A DNA stretch of 64,000 nt, taken from NCBI RefSeq assembly GCF_009711135.1, contig NZ_WMIC01000009.1, positions 160,092 through 224,091 on the forward strand, given 5' to 3'. How positions within the stretch are numbered: position 1 is the stretch's first letter; the number at the start of each line of letters is the position of its first letter. Made by a program: the position numbers and the translations under genes. The stretch comes from Flavobacterium sp. LC2016-01 (GTDB lineage Bacteria; Bacteroidota; Bacteroidia; Flavobacteriales; Flavobacteriaceae). The notes below the pieces were generated by a model. That model was given only the letters and a program-made list of their open reading frames with translations. It did not search any database and was not told the origin of the DNA. Below, one piece after another: positions 1 through 8,914 of this stretch.

Positions 1-365
1 TCTACGACAATTCTGTAGTGGAAATTGCAAAAAATATTAAACCAAGTGCACGTGGTGAATATGAAATTACAGATGTTAATAAGGTTTATTTAGAAAGAGA
101 AGCTTTAAAAGTTGGGATCTTAAGCAGAGGAACAGCTTGGTTAGATACCGGAACTTTTAATAGTCTAATGCAGGCTGGGCAATTTGTTCAAGTCTTGGAG
201 GAGAGACAAGGACTGAAAGTAGGATGTATTGAAGAGATTGCATGGAGACAAGGTTTTATCAATGATGCTCAATTAGAGGAACTTGCATTGCCCTTAGTCA
301 AATCTGGTTATGGAAATTACTTAATAGAGTTTTTAAAACAGAAGAAAAAAGGGATTAAAATTTAA
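1..365 (+). CDS. rfbA: Glucose-1-phosphate thymidylyltransferase RmlA/RfbA, C-terminal part
   Basis: This is the 3' part of a gene that starts before the window; the reading frame begins at base 3 and gives about 120 residues of a family usually near 290. The end of the catalytic domain is recognisable (ARGEYEITDVNK, then GTAWLDTGT with the metal-binding Asp), followed by the C-terminal helical region RQGFINDAQLEELA. The enzyme makes dTDP-glucose from dTTP and glucose-1-phosphate, the first step towards dTDP-L-rhamnose. The rest of the rml set would lie upstream, outside the window. It fits the start of a polysaccharide locus that also holds a rhamnosyltransferase-like gene at 12976. Confidence 0.95.
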   Translation, partial: YDNSVVEIAKNIKPSARGEYEITDVNKVYLEREALKVGILSRGTAWLDTGTFNSLMQAGQFVQVLEERQGLKVGCIEEIAWRQGFINDAQLEELALPLVKSGYGNYLIEFLKQKKKGIKI

Positions 366-402
366 TTTACTTACATAAATGCATTTTTAAACGTTTAATT
401 TG

Positions 403-410
403 TATTTTTG
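403..410 (+). promoter_or_regulatory. Bacteroidota -7 promoter element for the dehydratase gene
   Basis: TATTTTTG fits the Bacteroidota housekeeping -7 consensus TAnnTTTG. It lies 38 bases after the rfbA stop, so it would start a new transcript near base 417. Its -33 partner is not clear. The most upstream possible start codon of the next gene (TTG at 400) lies at the edge of this element and would not be transcribed from it, which argues for a later start. Confidence 0.5.
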
Positions 411-480
411 TAAGACCTACAAATTTGCAGAATCAAAATTAATACCATTGAATACAGATAAACAGGCCAAAATAGCCGAC

Positions 481-2415
481 GTGTTGCATAACTCGTTATC
501 TCCTAGAAATCTAAGGGCTCACATTAATAACCTTAGCTATTTGCCTAGGTGGATTATTGTTGGGATTGATGTAATGGTTTTAATATTTTCTTTTAGTTTT
601 ACTTATATGCTGTTTGAAGGGACAGCATTGGGATATATAATTACATCTCACGACTTTTATTTTGTTTCAAGTTTAATACTTGTAAATATATTTTTCTTCT
701 GGCTTTTTAGAACTTATTCAGGAATTATTAGGCATTCTTCTTATATTGATGCCATAAAATTACTGTTTTCGCAAATGTCAGTTTTGGTGTTCTTTTTATT
801 TTTTAATTTAGTTTTTGAATTATACACAGGACATAAAGCTTTTTTAAATACAGCACTTTTTATCAACTTGGTTCTATCCTTTTGTGGATTGTTTTTATAT
901 CGTGTAATTGTTAAACAAACTTTTGAATTATATTTTTCAGAAAAGGCAAACACAAAACTTATTAGAACGGTAATTTATGGAACAGATGCAAACGCAATTT
1001 CTGTTGCCAATGCATTAAAATTTGAAACGCCTTCCCGATTTAAAATCGTTGGATTTGTTGACAAAAATAATCAAAATGCATCGAAGAGAATGCTTGATTT
1101 GCCAATCTTGATTTTAAGGAAAAAATTACCAGCTTTAATGCGTTCTGTAGCTGCAGAAGGTGTAATTATTGCCGATAAAAGTTTGTCTAAAGACGAGCAA
1201 TTAATCATTGTAGATCAATGTTTAGAGTTCAATTATCGAGTTTATACAGTTCCGTTGATTTCAGACTGGGAAAATCAAAAAGAGATTTCTCAGAAAGTTA
1301 AGAATATTCAAATTGAAGATTTATTAGAAAGAAAGCCTATTGTTTTAGACAGCAAGTCAATTTCTAAGCAATTAAAAGATAAAACTATTTTAATTACAGG
1401 CGCTGCAGGTTCGATAGGGAGTGAGATAGTTAGGCAAGTTCTTGGATTTAATCCAAAAGTTGTAATAATTTTAGATCATGCTGAAACTCCCTTGCATAAT
1501 TTATGTTTAGAAACATTCGCCTCAAAAGCAGAAACTAAAATAGTTGCCGTAATTGCAGATGTAAGAAGTAAAAAAGCACTCGAAAAAGTTTTTAAAAACT
1601 ATAATCCGCATGTTGTTTTTCACGCAGCGGCTTATAAACATGTTCCTTTGATGGAAGAAAATCCGTCACAGGCTATTTTGACAAATATTAAAGGAACTAA
1701 AAATCTAGCAGACTTATCATGTAAATATCGTGTCAAAAAATTTGTCATGGTATCAACAGACAAAGCTGTTAATCCTAGTAATGTAATGGGAGCGAGCAAG
1801 CGAATTGCAGAGAAATATGTACAATCTTTGTTTTTGAAGAATCAAAGAGAAAATAATGAAGGCAGTACAAAATTTATTACAACACGTTTTGGTAATGTTT
1901 TAGGTTCAAATGGATCTGTAGTTCCTTTATTCACAAAACAAATTGCAGAAGGAGGTCCAGTAACCATAACACATCAAGATATTATTCGTTATTTCATGAC
2001 TATTCCTGAGGCTTGCCAATTAGTTCTTGAAGCTGGGGCAATGGGTAATGGAGGTGAGATTTATATCTTTGATATGGGTAAACCAGTCCGTATTATTGAT
2101 TTGGCAAAAAAAATGATCAAATTAGCTGGTTTTATTCCAGATAAAGAAATCAAAATAAAAATCGTTGGCTTACGCCCTGGAGAAAAACTTTATGAAGAAT
2201 TACTAAATGATACTTCTAAAACGTTGCCAACATATCATAATAAAATCATGATTGCTCAAGAAATTCAGGATGAATATGAAAGCCTCCATATCGATATAGA
2301 TGAACTGATTGGTATTGCTGATTTCTATGATAACGATGATATTGTAGCAAAAATGAAAAAAATTGTTCCCGAATTTAAAAGCATGAATTCTGCTTTTGAA
2401 GTTTTGGATAAGTAA
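481..2415 (+). CDS. Membrane-bound UDP-GlcNAc 4,6-dehydratase (WbpM/CapD/FlaA1 type)
   Basis: This is a long nucleoside-diphosphate sugar epimerase/dehydratase. Four hydrophobic segments at the N-terminus are followed by a Rossmann-like CoA-binding region and then a dehydratase domain with TGAAGSIGSE (about residue 305), VSTDKAVNPSNVMGASK and RFGNVLGSNGSV. In the long WbpM-type enzymes the usual catalytic Tyr is replaced by Met (MGASK), as here. The family turns UDP-GlcNAc into a 4-keto-6-deoxy sugar used for QuiNAc or bacillosamine-type residues. The open frame extends back to a TTG at 400, but a promoter element overlaps that codon; GTG 481 leaves a natural 24-residue leader before LPRWIIV. 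TTG 448 is an alternative. Confidence 0.88.
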   Translation: MLHNSLSPRNLRAHINNLSYLPRWIIVGIDVMVLIFSFSFTYMLFEGTALGYIITSHDFYFVSSLILVNIFFFWLFRTYSGIIRHSSYIDAIKLLFSQMSVLVFFLFFNLVFELYTGHKAFLNTALFINLVLSFCGLFLYRVIVKQTFELYFSEKANTKLIRTVIYGTDANAISVANALKFETPSRFKIVGFVDKNNQNASKRMLDLPILILRKKLPALMRSVAAEGVIIADKSLSKDEQLIIVDQCLEFNYRVYTVPLISDWENQKEISQKVKNIQIEDLLERKPIVLDSKSISKQLKDKTILITGAAGSIGSEIVRQVLGFNPKVVIILDHAETPLHNLCLETFASKAETKIVAVIADVRSKKALEKVFKNYNPHVVFHAAAYKHVPLMEENPSQAILTNIKGTKNLADLSCKYRVKKFVMVSTDKAVNPSNVMGASKRIAEKYVQSLFLKNQRENNEGSTKFITTRFGNVLGSNGSVVPLFTKQIAEGGPVTITHQDIIRYFMTIPEACQLVLEAGAMGNGGEIYIFDMGKPVRIIDLAKKMIKLAGFIPDKEIKIKIVGLRPGEKLYEELLNDTSKTLPTYHNKIMIAQEIQDEYESLHIDIDELIGIADFYDNDDIVAKMKKIVPEFKSMNSAFEVLDK

Positions 2416-2456
2416 TATTTATTACGTTAAGTTTAAGTTTTAATGAAAATATAAGA

Positions 2457-2485
2457 AAAAGGTGTTTTTTAACAAAACGCCTTTT
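2457..2485 (+). terminator. Rho-independent terminator after the dehydratase gene
   Basis: A ten-base stem (AAGGTGTTTT pairing with AAAACGCCTT, one G-T pair, five-base loop) is followed by a T-rich stretch. It separates the dehydratase from the exporter genes, so the latter probably have their own promoter in the 169 AT-rich bases that follow. A near match to the -7 element (TAAATTTA) near 2598 is the only candidate seen there. Confidence 0.7.
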
Positions 2486-2654
2486 CGTTTTTTATAGAAT
2501 TTTCAAACGACTAAAAATCTTGTTAATTCATTAAAAAAACTTTTGATTAAATTTAATTGGAATAAGTTCTACGAAATTATGTTTCATTAATTATAAATAA
2601 ATTTAGCCTCAAATAAAATAATAATAAAATCAACAATTATTCTAACCTACTTAA

Positions 2655-3500
2655 ATGGAATTAAAAACTACGGTTTATCAAAAAGTAAATAATAATAAAA
2701 TTGGTAAACTTTTACGAGAAAGCCTTAATGATATGTTTAGTTCGCGTTTTTTGGCAAAACAACTTGCTATTCGCGATATTAAGGCACAATACCGCCAATC
2801 ATTTTTAGGTATTATTTGGGCATTTATTACGCCATTGTCTACAGCTTTAGTTTGGATTATTTTAAGTAAATCAGGAACAGTTAAATTATCAGATACTGGA
2901 GTTCCATATCCTGTGTTTGTTTTCTCAGGAACATTACTTTGGTCAATTGTCATTGAGTCTATTAATGCACCAATGGCAAATACTAATGGTGCAAAATCGA
3001 TACTTTCTAAGATTAATTTTCCTAAGGAAGCCTTAATCTTATCAGGCGTTTACAAACTGCTGTCAAATAGTTTTGTGAAAATACTTTTGCTGTTAATTTT
3101 TTTAATAGTTTATGGAGTAGGTTTTCATTCTTCTATTCTGTTATTTCCATTTGCTTTTTTAGGAATTATTTTTTTTGGAACAACCATCGGTTTATTTATT
3201 ACACCTTTGGGAATGCTCTATAATGATGTGGGGAAAATAATTAGTATGGGGCTTAGTTTCTTGATGTATGCTACGCCAGTAGTTTATGCAATTCCTAAAA
3301 CGGGATTGTTAAAGACTTTGATGGAAATAAATCCACTAACACCTTTACTATTAACTACTAAAAACTTATTATTTGGGCAGAATATAGATTATCCTATCTA
3401 TTATTTAGGGGTTTTTGCTGTTTGCATTCCTTTATTTTTTTTAGGATTAGTTTTTTATAGAATTTCTATTCCAATAATTGTTGAACGTATGAGTGCCTAA
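2655..3500 (+). CDS. wzm: ABC-2 type polysaccharide exporter permease (Wzm)
   Basis: A 281-residue inner-membrane protein with about six hydrophobic segments. The N-terminal amphipathic stretch (FLAKQLAIRDIKAQYRQSFL, then GIIWAFITPL) is the hallmark of ABC-2 permeases of the Wzm/TagG/KpsM group. The family forms the membrane channel that carries lipid-linked polysaccharide from the cytoplasm to the periplasm. The ATPase gene follows two bases later, which supports one transcript and one complex. No Wzx flippase was recognised in the locus, so this is probably the export route of the glycan built by the downstream enzymes. Confidence 0.9.
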   Translation: MELKTTVYQKVNNNKIGKLLRESLNDMFSSRFLAKQLAIRDIKAQYRQSFLGIIWAFITPLSTALVWIILSKSGTVKLSDTGVPYPVFVFSGTLLWSIVIESINAPMANTNGAKSILSKINFPKEALILSGVYKLLSNSFVKILLLLIFLIVYGVGFHSSILLFPFAFLGIIFFGTTIGLFITPLGMLYNDVGKIISMGLSFLMYATPVVYAIPKTGLLKTLMEINPLTPLLLTTKNLLFGQNIDYPIYYLGVFAVCIPLFFLGLVFYRISIPIIVERMSA

Positions 3501-3502
3501 TA

Positions 3503-4699
3503 ATGAAGGAAAAAGAAGTATTAGTAAAAGTAGAAAATCTTTCTAAAAAGTTTTGTAAAGATTTAAAAACCAGTCTTTGGTACGGTGTAAAAGATTTATG
3601 CTCCAACGTAGTGGGAAATAAAAAGGATAGTTCAGATTTGCGTCCAAAGGAGTTTTGGGCCGTAAAAGATATTAATTTCGAATTAACAAGAGGAGAATGC
3701 CTAGGATTAATTGGGCATAACGGAGCTGGAAAATCCACGTTACTAAAAATTTTAAATGGGTTAATTAATCCAGATGAAGGAAAAGTAACCATGAAAGGGA
3801 GAGTTTGTGCTTTAATTGAATTAGGCGCTGGTTTTAATCCTATCTTAACAGGGCGAGAAAATATCTATAATAATGGTGCCGTTTTGGGTTTTTCAAAAAA
3901 AGAAATCGATTCTAAGGTAGAAGAAATTATTGATTTTGCTGAGATCCGTGACTTTATAGATATGCCAGTGCAAAATTATAGCAGCGGGATGAAAGTACGT
4001 TTAGGTTTTGCAGTGGCAGCTCAAATGGAACCAGATATTTTAATTATTGACGAGGTACTTTCGGTTGGTGATTTAGGGTTTAGAGTAAAATGCATGAATA
4101 AAATTACAGAATTGTTAGCAAATTCTGCTGTTATATTTGTATCACATTCAATGGCTCAAGTTACTACAGTTTGTAATGAAGCAATGCTATTAGAGCATGG
4201 TAAATTGGATTTTTATAGTAAAAATGTTGGAGAGGTAGTTGAACAATATTTTTTCAAGTTTCAAACTAGTGATGAACAATTGATTGGAGATGGAAGTGTA
4301 GCATTAATTGGATTTAATTTTATAGAAAATTCGAAAAAAGTTGCTGAGACTTCTATAAAAAATGGAGATGATTTAAAAGTAGAATTTGAAATTGATGCTG
4401 TTAATGATGTCCAGAACTTAAAATTTAGATTAGGTTTTTTTAATATAGAGTATAAACTTTTGGCTGAGGTAGACTCTGATACAGTAAATTTTATTGGGAA
4501 AGTAGTTGATGGAAAAATTAAGGTAACTGCCATCATTAAAGGTTTATATTTAAAGTACGGAAAATATAGCATTCATTTACATGTAACAAATCTAGATACA
4601 AATAAAAGAATATTAAGGCAAAGCAATATTGGTCATTTTATTGTAAAACCGACGATTACTGTTGGGGCTGATTTTTTATTGCCTAGTGAATGGTATTAA
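3503..4699 (+). CDS. wzt: ABC polysaccharide exporter ATPase with C-terminal carbohydrate-binding domain (Wzt)
   Basis: At 398 residues this is a long Wzt. The ATPase half has Walker A GHNGAGKST (residues 71-79), the signature YSSGMKVRLGFAVA (about 160) and Walker B ILIIDEVLSVGD (about 179), with VSHS as the switch His. After about residue 255 comes an extra beta-rich domain ending in VGADFLLPSEWY, as in Wzt proteins whose C-terminal domain recognises the finished end of the O-antigen chain. In that E. coli-type system the recognised end is a capping group such as a methyl or phosphate. Which cap is used here cannot be read from the sequence; a methyltransferase at 27472 is a candidate. Confidence 0.9.
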   Translation: MKEKEVLVKVENLSKKFCKDLKTSLWYGVKDLCSNVVGNKKDSSDLRPKEFWAVKDINFELTRGECLGLIGHNGAGKSTLLKILNGLINPDEGKVTMKGRVCALIELGAGFNPILTGRENIYNNGAVLGFSKKEIDSKVEEIIDFAEIRDFIDMPVQNYSSGMKVRLGFAVAAQMEPDILIIDEVLSVGDLGFRVKCMNKITELLANSAVIFVSHSMAQVTTVCNEAMLLEHGKLDFYSKNVGEVVEQYFFKFQTSDEQLIGDGSVALIGFNFIENSKKVAETSIKNGDDLKVEFEIDAVNDVQNLKFRLGFFNIEYKLLAEVDSDTVNFIGKVVDGKIKVTAIIKGLYLKYGKYSIHLHVTNLDTNKRILRQSNIGHFIVKPTITVGADFLLPSEWY

Positions 4700-4717
4700 T
4701 TTGAATGTACTTTTAAA

Positions 4718-5464
4718 ATGACTCATATATTCATACAAGCCAGAACAGGATCAACACGGCTCCCATCTAAAATTTTATTGCCATTTTTTGACAATAAGAG
4801 TATCCTGGAGATTATTATACAAAAACTTCAAACGAGTTTTCCTTTAGTGCCAATAATAATTTGTACAACTGATAATACGAAGGACGATGAGATAGCAGAA
4901 TTTTGTAAAAAAAGAGATATAAATTATTTTAGAGGGGATGAAAAAAATGTCTTAAAAAGGTTTATAGATGCGGCTTCTCATTATGATTCTCAAAAGATTA
5001 TTAGAATTTGTGCCGATAATCCTTTTCTTGATATCAACTTTTTAAATGAATTACTTAAATTTCACAATGATAATCCTAAAGCTGATTATTGGAGTTTTAA
5101 AAACAGCAATAACATTCCTGTAATTAAAACACATTTTGGTTTTTTTGCAGAAATAGTCACTGTTGAAGCATTGTCTAAAGTGCTGTCAATAACTTCAGAT
5201 TCTCTATATTTGGAGCATGTTACAAATTTTATTTATGAAAGTGATTTGTTTGAATGCAACTTAAAAACAATACCTTCTTTTTTAAGAAATAGAAACCATT
5301 TACGTTTTACAATAGATGATATTGTTGATTTTGAAGTTTTGCAGGAAGTATATAAATACTATAGTGAAGTTAATTATGATATTGTAAAAACTATTCTTTT
5401 TGCAGAACAAAATCCATTAATCATAAAAAATATGATTGCAAATATTAATAAATACTCGAAATGA
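4718..5464 (+). CDS. SpsF/NeuA-like cytidylyltransferase (CMP-sugar synthetase family)
   Basis: A 248-residue GT-A-fold nucleotidyltransferase. The N-terminal motif IFIQARTGSTRLPSK (residues 4-18) matches the SpsF/CMP-Kdo-synthetase-like group, and IRICADNPFLD gives the metal-binding Asp. Proteins of this type activate an acidic sugar with CTP. It overlaps the next gene, a NeuB-like synthase, by four bases (ATGA), and a KdsC-like phosphatase follows two genes on. The three together suggest a complete route to one CMP-activated nonulosonic acid. It is distinct from the NeuA at 25785, so the locus has two such enzymes. The exact sugar is not known. Confidence 0.78.
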   Translation: MTHIFIQARTGSTRLPSKILLPFFDNKSILEIIIQKLQTSFPLVPIIICTTDNTKDDEIAEFCKKRDINYFRGDEKNVLKRFIDAASHYDSQKIIRICADNPFLDINFLNELLKFHNDNPKADYWSFKNSNNIPVIKTHFGFFAEIVTVEALSKVLSITSDSLYLEHVTNFIYESDLFECNLKTIPSFLRNRNHLRFTIDDIVDFEVLQEVYKYYSEVNYDIVKTILFAEQNPLIIKNMIANINKYSK

Positions 5465-6495
5465 CTTATATAATAGGAGAAATAGGGCAAAACCATAATG
5501 GGTCAGTTGATTTAGCTAAAGTTATAATTGATTTAGCCTCAAGAGAAATTAAAGACGAAGTCTTTGGGAATGTATTAAAAGGGATGGATGCTATAAAGCT
5601 GACCAAACGTGATTTAAAGCAAGAATTGTCACAATCACAAATGGCTAGAATTTATGATTCACCTCATTCTTTTGGAAAAACTTATGGTGAACATCGTGAA
5701 AAACTAGAGCTATCAGAAGAAGAACATTTTGAAGTTTATCAGTACGCAAAAGCAAAAGGTTTAGATTTTGTTGAAACAATTTGTGCAGTTGGCTGTTTGT
5801 CAATGTTACGTCTTTTTACCCCTGATAAATTAAAAGTAGCTAGTAGAGATTTAACAAATTTACCTTTGTTGGAAGCCTTAGCAGAAACTAAAATCCCTAT
5901 TATTGTTTCTACTGGCATGGCTGGTAAAAAGGAATTAGATGATGCTATTAAAGTTATAACAAAACATCATTTTGATTTATCAATACTGCATTGTGTTTCT
6001 CAGTATCCTACTGAACCTAAAAATGTTAATTTAAATACGATTAAGTATTTGCTTGCAAATTACAATGATTTCATGATAGGTTATTCAGATCATACTATAG
6101 GTATTTCTACCCCAGTAGCAGCAGTTGCAATGGGAGCCAAAATTATAGAAAAACATATTACACTTGATCGAAGAATGAAAGGAACTGACCAAGCTGGTTC
6201 ATTAGGACCTGATGGAGTTAATAGAATGGTGAGGGATATCAGGATTTTAGATCAATCCATGGGAATCGAAGATATTTTTATTGTTCCAGAGACGGCAGTG
6301 GCGAAAGAAAAATTAGAACGTTCTATTGCTACGAATAAAATGATGAAATCTGGAATGGTAATTACAGAGGCTGATATTCATATGTTATCGCCAGGAGATG
6401 GATTCAAGTGGACGGAAAAGGAAAAAATTTTAGGCAAAAAAATTAAAAATGATATAGAAGAAAATGAAGTGATTTATTTTGATAATCTTTTGTAA
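5461..6495 (+). CDS. NeuB/SpsE-family nonulosonate (sialic-acid-like) synthase
   Basis: A 344-residue synthase that would condense phosphoenolpyruvate with a six-carbon sugar. Visible family marks are IIGEIGQNHNG at the N-terminus, FGKTYGEHREKLELS, IIVSTGMAG, LHCVSQYPTEP, GYSDHTIGI and EKHITLDRRMKGTDQ, followed by a C-terminal SAF (antifreeze-like) domain from about residue 280. Two features are odd: an insert of roughly a dozen residues between the first helix and the second strand (around residues 29-42), and LTKRD where FQKRD is usual. With a KdsC-like phosphatase nearby, the substrate may be a phosphorylated sugar, as in KDN-9-phosphate synthase. That assignment is inference. Confidence 0.85.
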   Translation: MTYIIGEIGQNHNGSVDLAKVIIDLASREIKDEVFGNVLKGMDAIKLTKRDLKQELSQSQMARIYDSPHSFGKTYGEHREKLELSEEEHFEVYQYAKAKGLDFVETICAVGCLSMLRLFTPDKLKVASRDLTNLPLLEALAETKIPIIVSTGMAGKKELDDAIKVITKHHFDLSILHCVSQYPTEPKNVNLNTIKYLLANYNDFMIGYSDHTIGISTPVAAVAMGAKIIEKHITLDRRMKGTDQAGSLGPDGVNRMVRDIRILDQSMGIEDIFIVPETAVAKEKLERSIATNKMMKSGMVITEADIHMLSPGDGFKWTEKEKILGKKIKNDIEENEVIYFDNLL

Positions 6496-7052
6496 TGATA
6501 GAAAATTTAAAGGAAATAATTAGGGAATTAGGAAACAAATCTATTTTTAATCCGGATTGTAATTCTTTATCAAATCAAGAATGGAATGAAATAATTGAAT
6601 TATTTAGTTATGATTATCAAAGGTATTATAGTGATTCCCTTGATATTTATAAAGTGAAATATTTTCCAGGATTATTAGCCACTTTCTTTTATAGAATTGC
6701 AAGAAAACTATTTTTAAAAGGTGATGAAATAAATGCTTTAGAATTTTCTTCAGTAGGTTTTTCATTGACCGCTATCGAAATTTATTTTTCTGCAGAGATT
6801 GGAAAAGGATTAAAAATAAATCATGGAATTGGAACTGTTATAGGTTCAAGAACAATTTTGGGAGATAACGTTTTGCTACACCATGCTGTAACTATTGGCG
6901 AAAAAAATGGGGGAAGAGCTAAAATAGGCAATAATGTAATTATTTACCCAGGATCAATTATTGTAGGTGATATTTACATTGGTGAAAATTCAATAATAGG
7001 GGCGAATGTTTTTGTCGACAAGAGTTATCCTGAAAAATCAAAAATATATTAA
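6495..7052 (+). CDS. Serine-acetyltransferase-like hexapeptide O-acetyltransferase
   Basis: A 185-residue protein with a short helical N-terminal domain and a left-handed beta-helix at the C-terminus. The catalytic-type His is in NHGIGTVIG, and LHHAVTIGEKNGG is typical of CysE-type acetyltransferases. It starts on the last base of the synthase gene and ends directly before the phosphatase, so it is part of the nonulosonate cassette and may acetylate that sugar rather than serine. The C-terminus stops at YPEKSKIY, lacking the usual final strand with a VGxPAK motif, so it is slightly short. A cysteine-biosynthesis role seems unlikely here. Confidence 0.8.
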   Translation: MIENLKEIIRELGNKSIFNPDCNSLSNQEWNEIIELFSYDYQRYYSDSLDIYKVKYFPGLLATFFYRIARKLFLKGDEINALEFSSVGFSLTAIEIYFSAEIGKGLKINHGIGTVIGSRTILGDNVLLHHAVTIGEKNGGRAKIGNNVIIYPGSIIVGDIYIGENSIIGANVFVDKSYPEKSKIY

Positions 7053-7541
7053 ATGAAATTACCAAAATTAATATTGACAGATATTGATGGTGTTTGGACA
7101 GATGGAGGTATGTACTATGACCAGACGGGTAACGAATGGAAAAAGTTTAATACCTCAGATAGTGCAGGTGTCCTATTTTGTAAAAAACTAAATATTCCAG
7201 TAGGAATTATCACTGGTGAAGATACGGAGATTGTAAAACGACGTGCAGAAAAATTAAAAATTGATTTTTTGTATCAAGGAGTTTCTGATAAGTTGATTAT
7301 TGCTAGGAAAATCTGTAAGAAATTAAATATTTCTTTAACTGATGTAGCTTACATAGGAGATGATTTAGGTGATTTAGAATTGCTATTGCATGTTGGGATT
7401 AGTTGTTCGCCAAGTAATGCTCCAAAATACATAAAAGATAAAGTAAATTTTGTAACTGCTAGAGCAGGGGGGGATGGAGCTTTTCGTGAGTTTGTAGAAA
7501 CTATCTTAGGAGATGAGTTGGTATTGAAATTATTATGTTAA
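7053..7541 (+). CDS. KdsC-like HAD phosphatase
   Basis: A 162-residue HAD hydrolase without a cap domain, the size of KdsC (Kdo-8-phosphate phosphatase) and its relatives. The nucleophile motif is LTDIDGVWTDGG (Asp10, Asp12), motif II is IITGED, the Lys is in VSDKL, and motif IV is YIGDDLGDLELL. Start and stop abut the neighbours without a gap. A KdsC-type phosphatase placed with a NeuB-like synthase and a CMP transferase matches the order of steps of the KDN route described in Bacteroides, where the phosphatase removes the 9-phosphate. A true Kdo-8-phosphate phosphatase role is the main alternative. Confidence 0.82.
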   Translation: MKLPKLILTDIDGVWTDGGMYYDQTGNEWKKFNTSDSAGVLFCKKLNIPVGIITGEDTEIVKRRAEKLKIDFLYQGVSDKLIIARKICKKLNISLTDVAYIGDDLGDLELLLHVGISCSPSNAPKYIKDKVNFVTARAGGDGAFREFVETILGDELVLKLLC

Positions 7542-8914
7542 ATCAAGAAGTTTTTATTAAAGAATTTGAAAACCATGAATTTTTATTTTATGATATTAAT
7601 TGGTGGCCTCTGATAAAAGTTCAAGTTGCTTATCAGCTGCATTTAAAAAACGGCAATATTTTTAAATTAAATGATAGTGCAAGGTGTTTTTCTGACGTTG
7701 CGGTAAAAATAACTTTAAAAGATCGCTTAAATTTTTTTAAGCAAAATTTTAAGCAAAATAAAATTGTTAAAAATATAATTGTTACTAACTCTCATAACAG
7801 AATTAGCTCTGCCTCTAATTCAAAAGTACTTACTAATCCTTATACAGATCCATTTATAGATTATTTTGAAAAGCTGAAAATAGATTACAGTGTTTTTGAT
7901 TATAAAAATGAGGATTTTTTTCTTGGATGTAATATAAAGATTTTGAAAAAAATCTATTTAGCGCAGGTTAAAAATGAGTTTAATAAAAATTCTGAAATCA
8001 AATTTAAATTAAAGCAATTTTGTGACTTTTTGACTCAACAATATGGCACAGATTTTAAACTCTACAATCATTTAGTAGAAAATATTATTACTAATCAAGC
8101 GGAGTATTTTACGTACTTCAATATTTTGAAAAAAAGTAATGTAAAAAATATTCTGTTGTACTGTTATTATAACAATACAATGATGAGTATTATTAGAGCA
8201 GCAAATCAGTTAAATGTTGCCATAGTAGAATATCAGCACAGTCAAGTGACTTCAAATCATTTTGCATATAGCAGTTGGAAAGCCATGCAAGGAAGTGGAA
8301 AAGATTTTTTTCCTTCAAAAATTTGGGCTTGGAGACAGAGTGATGCTGAATATTTAGAAAGACAATTTCAAGATATAAAAAAGATAAACTATATCGTAGG
8401 GGGCAATCTTTCTTTAGAGTTATCAAAAAAAACAAAAAAAATAAAGACAGACTCGCAAATTAGGATTCTTGTTACTTTGCAAGGAACTGGGTTGCCAGAT
8501 TATATAATCAATTCTTTAGATCGACATCCTAATGTTGTACTATATTTGAGATTGCATCCGCGTTATACTCAAGACAAGGAAATATGTGAAATGCTTAAAT
8601 TAAAATATAAAGAACAAATAGAAATAGATAAAGCAAATTCATTAACATTGCATGAACTTTTTAGTTTTGTAGATTACCATTTAACTAATTTTTCAGGTGC
8701 TGCTATTGAAGCGGAATATTTTGATATAACAAATATTATATATGGAGATAAGGGTTATTTATGTTATGAAAATGAAATCAAAACAAAAAGATATTTATTT
8801 ATAAATAATCAAAATGATTTAGAATTTATATTTGAACAAAAAATAAAGTACGAATCAAATACGAGAGTAGAGAAAAAAGATATTTGTAAATTGATTAAAG
8901 AAAATTTTAATTAA
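7535..8914 (+). CDS. Putative GT-B-type capsule/surface polysaccharide transferase, unassigned
   Basis: A 459-residue cytoplasmic protein of no clear family. The middle has VEYQHSQVTSNHFAYSSW, which resembles the QHG...HxGY motif of capsule-type glycosyltransferases, though Gly is replaced by Ser. The C-terminal half has VVLYLRLHPRYTQ and HLTNFSGAAIEAEYF, the layout of the nucleotide-binding half of GT-B enzymes related to Kdo and glycerophosphate transferases. It overlaps the phosphatase gene by seven bases, which ties it to the cassette. A reasonable guess is a transferase for the sugar made by the cassette. The gene is very AT-rich. Confidence 0.6.
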   Translation: MLNQEVFIKEFENHEFLFYDINWWPLIKVQVAYQLHLKNGNIFKLNDSARCFSDVAVKITLKDRLNFFKQNFKQNKIVKNIIVTNSHNRISSASNSKVLTNPYTDPFIDYFEKLKIDYSVFDYKNEDFFLGCNIKILKKIYLAQVKNEFNKNSEIKFKLKQFCDFLTQQYGTDFKLYNHLVENIITNQAEYFTYFNILKKSNVKNILLYCYYNNTMMSIIRAANQLNVAIVEYQHSQVTSNHFAYSSWKAMQGSGKDFFPSKIWAWRQSDAEYLERQFQDIKKINYIVGGNLSLELSKKTKKIKTDSQIRILVTLQGTGLPDYIINSLDRHPNVVLYLRLHPRYTQDKEICEMLKLKYKEQIEIDKANSLTLHELFSFVDYHLTNFSGAAIEAEYFDITNIIYGDKGYLCYENEIKTKRYLFINNQNDLEFIFEQKIKYESNTRVEKKDICKLIKENFN

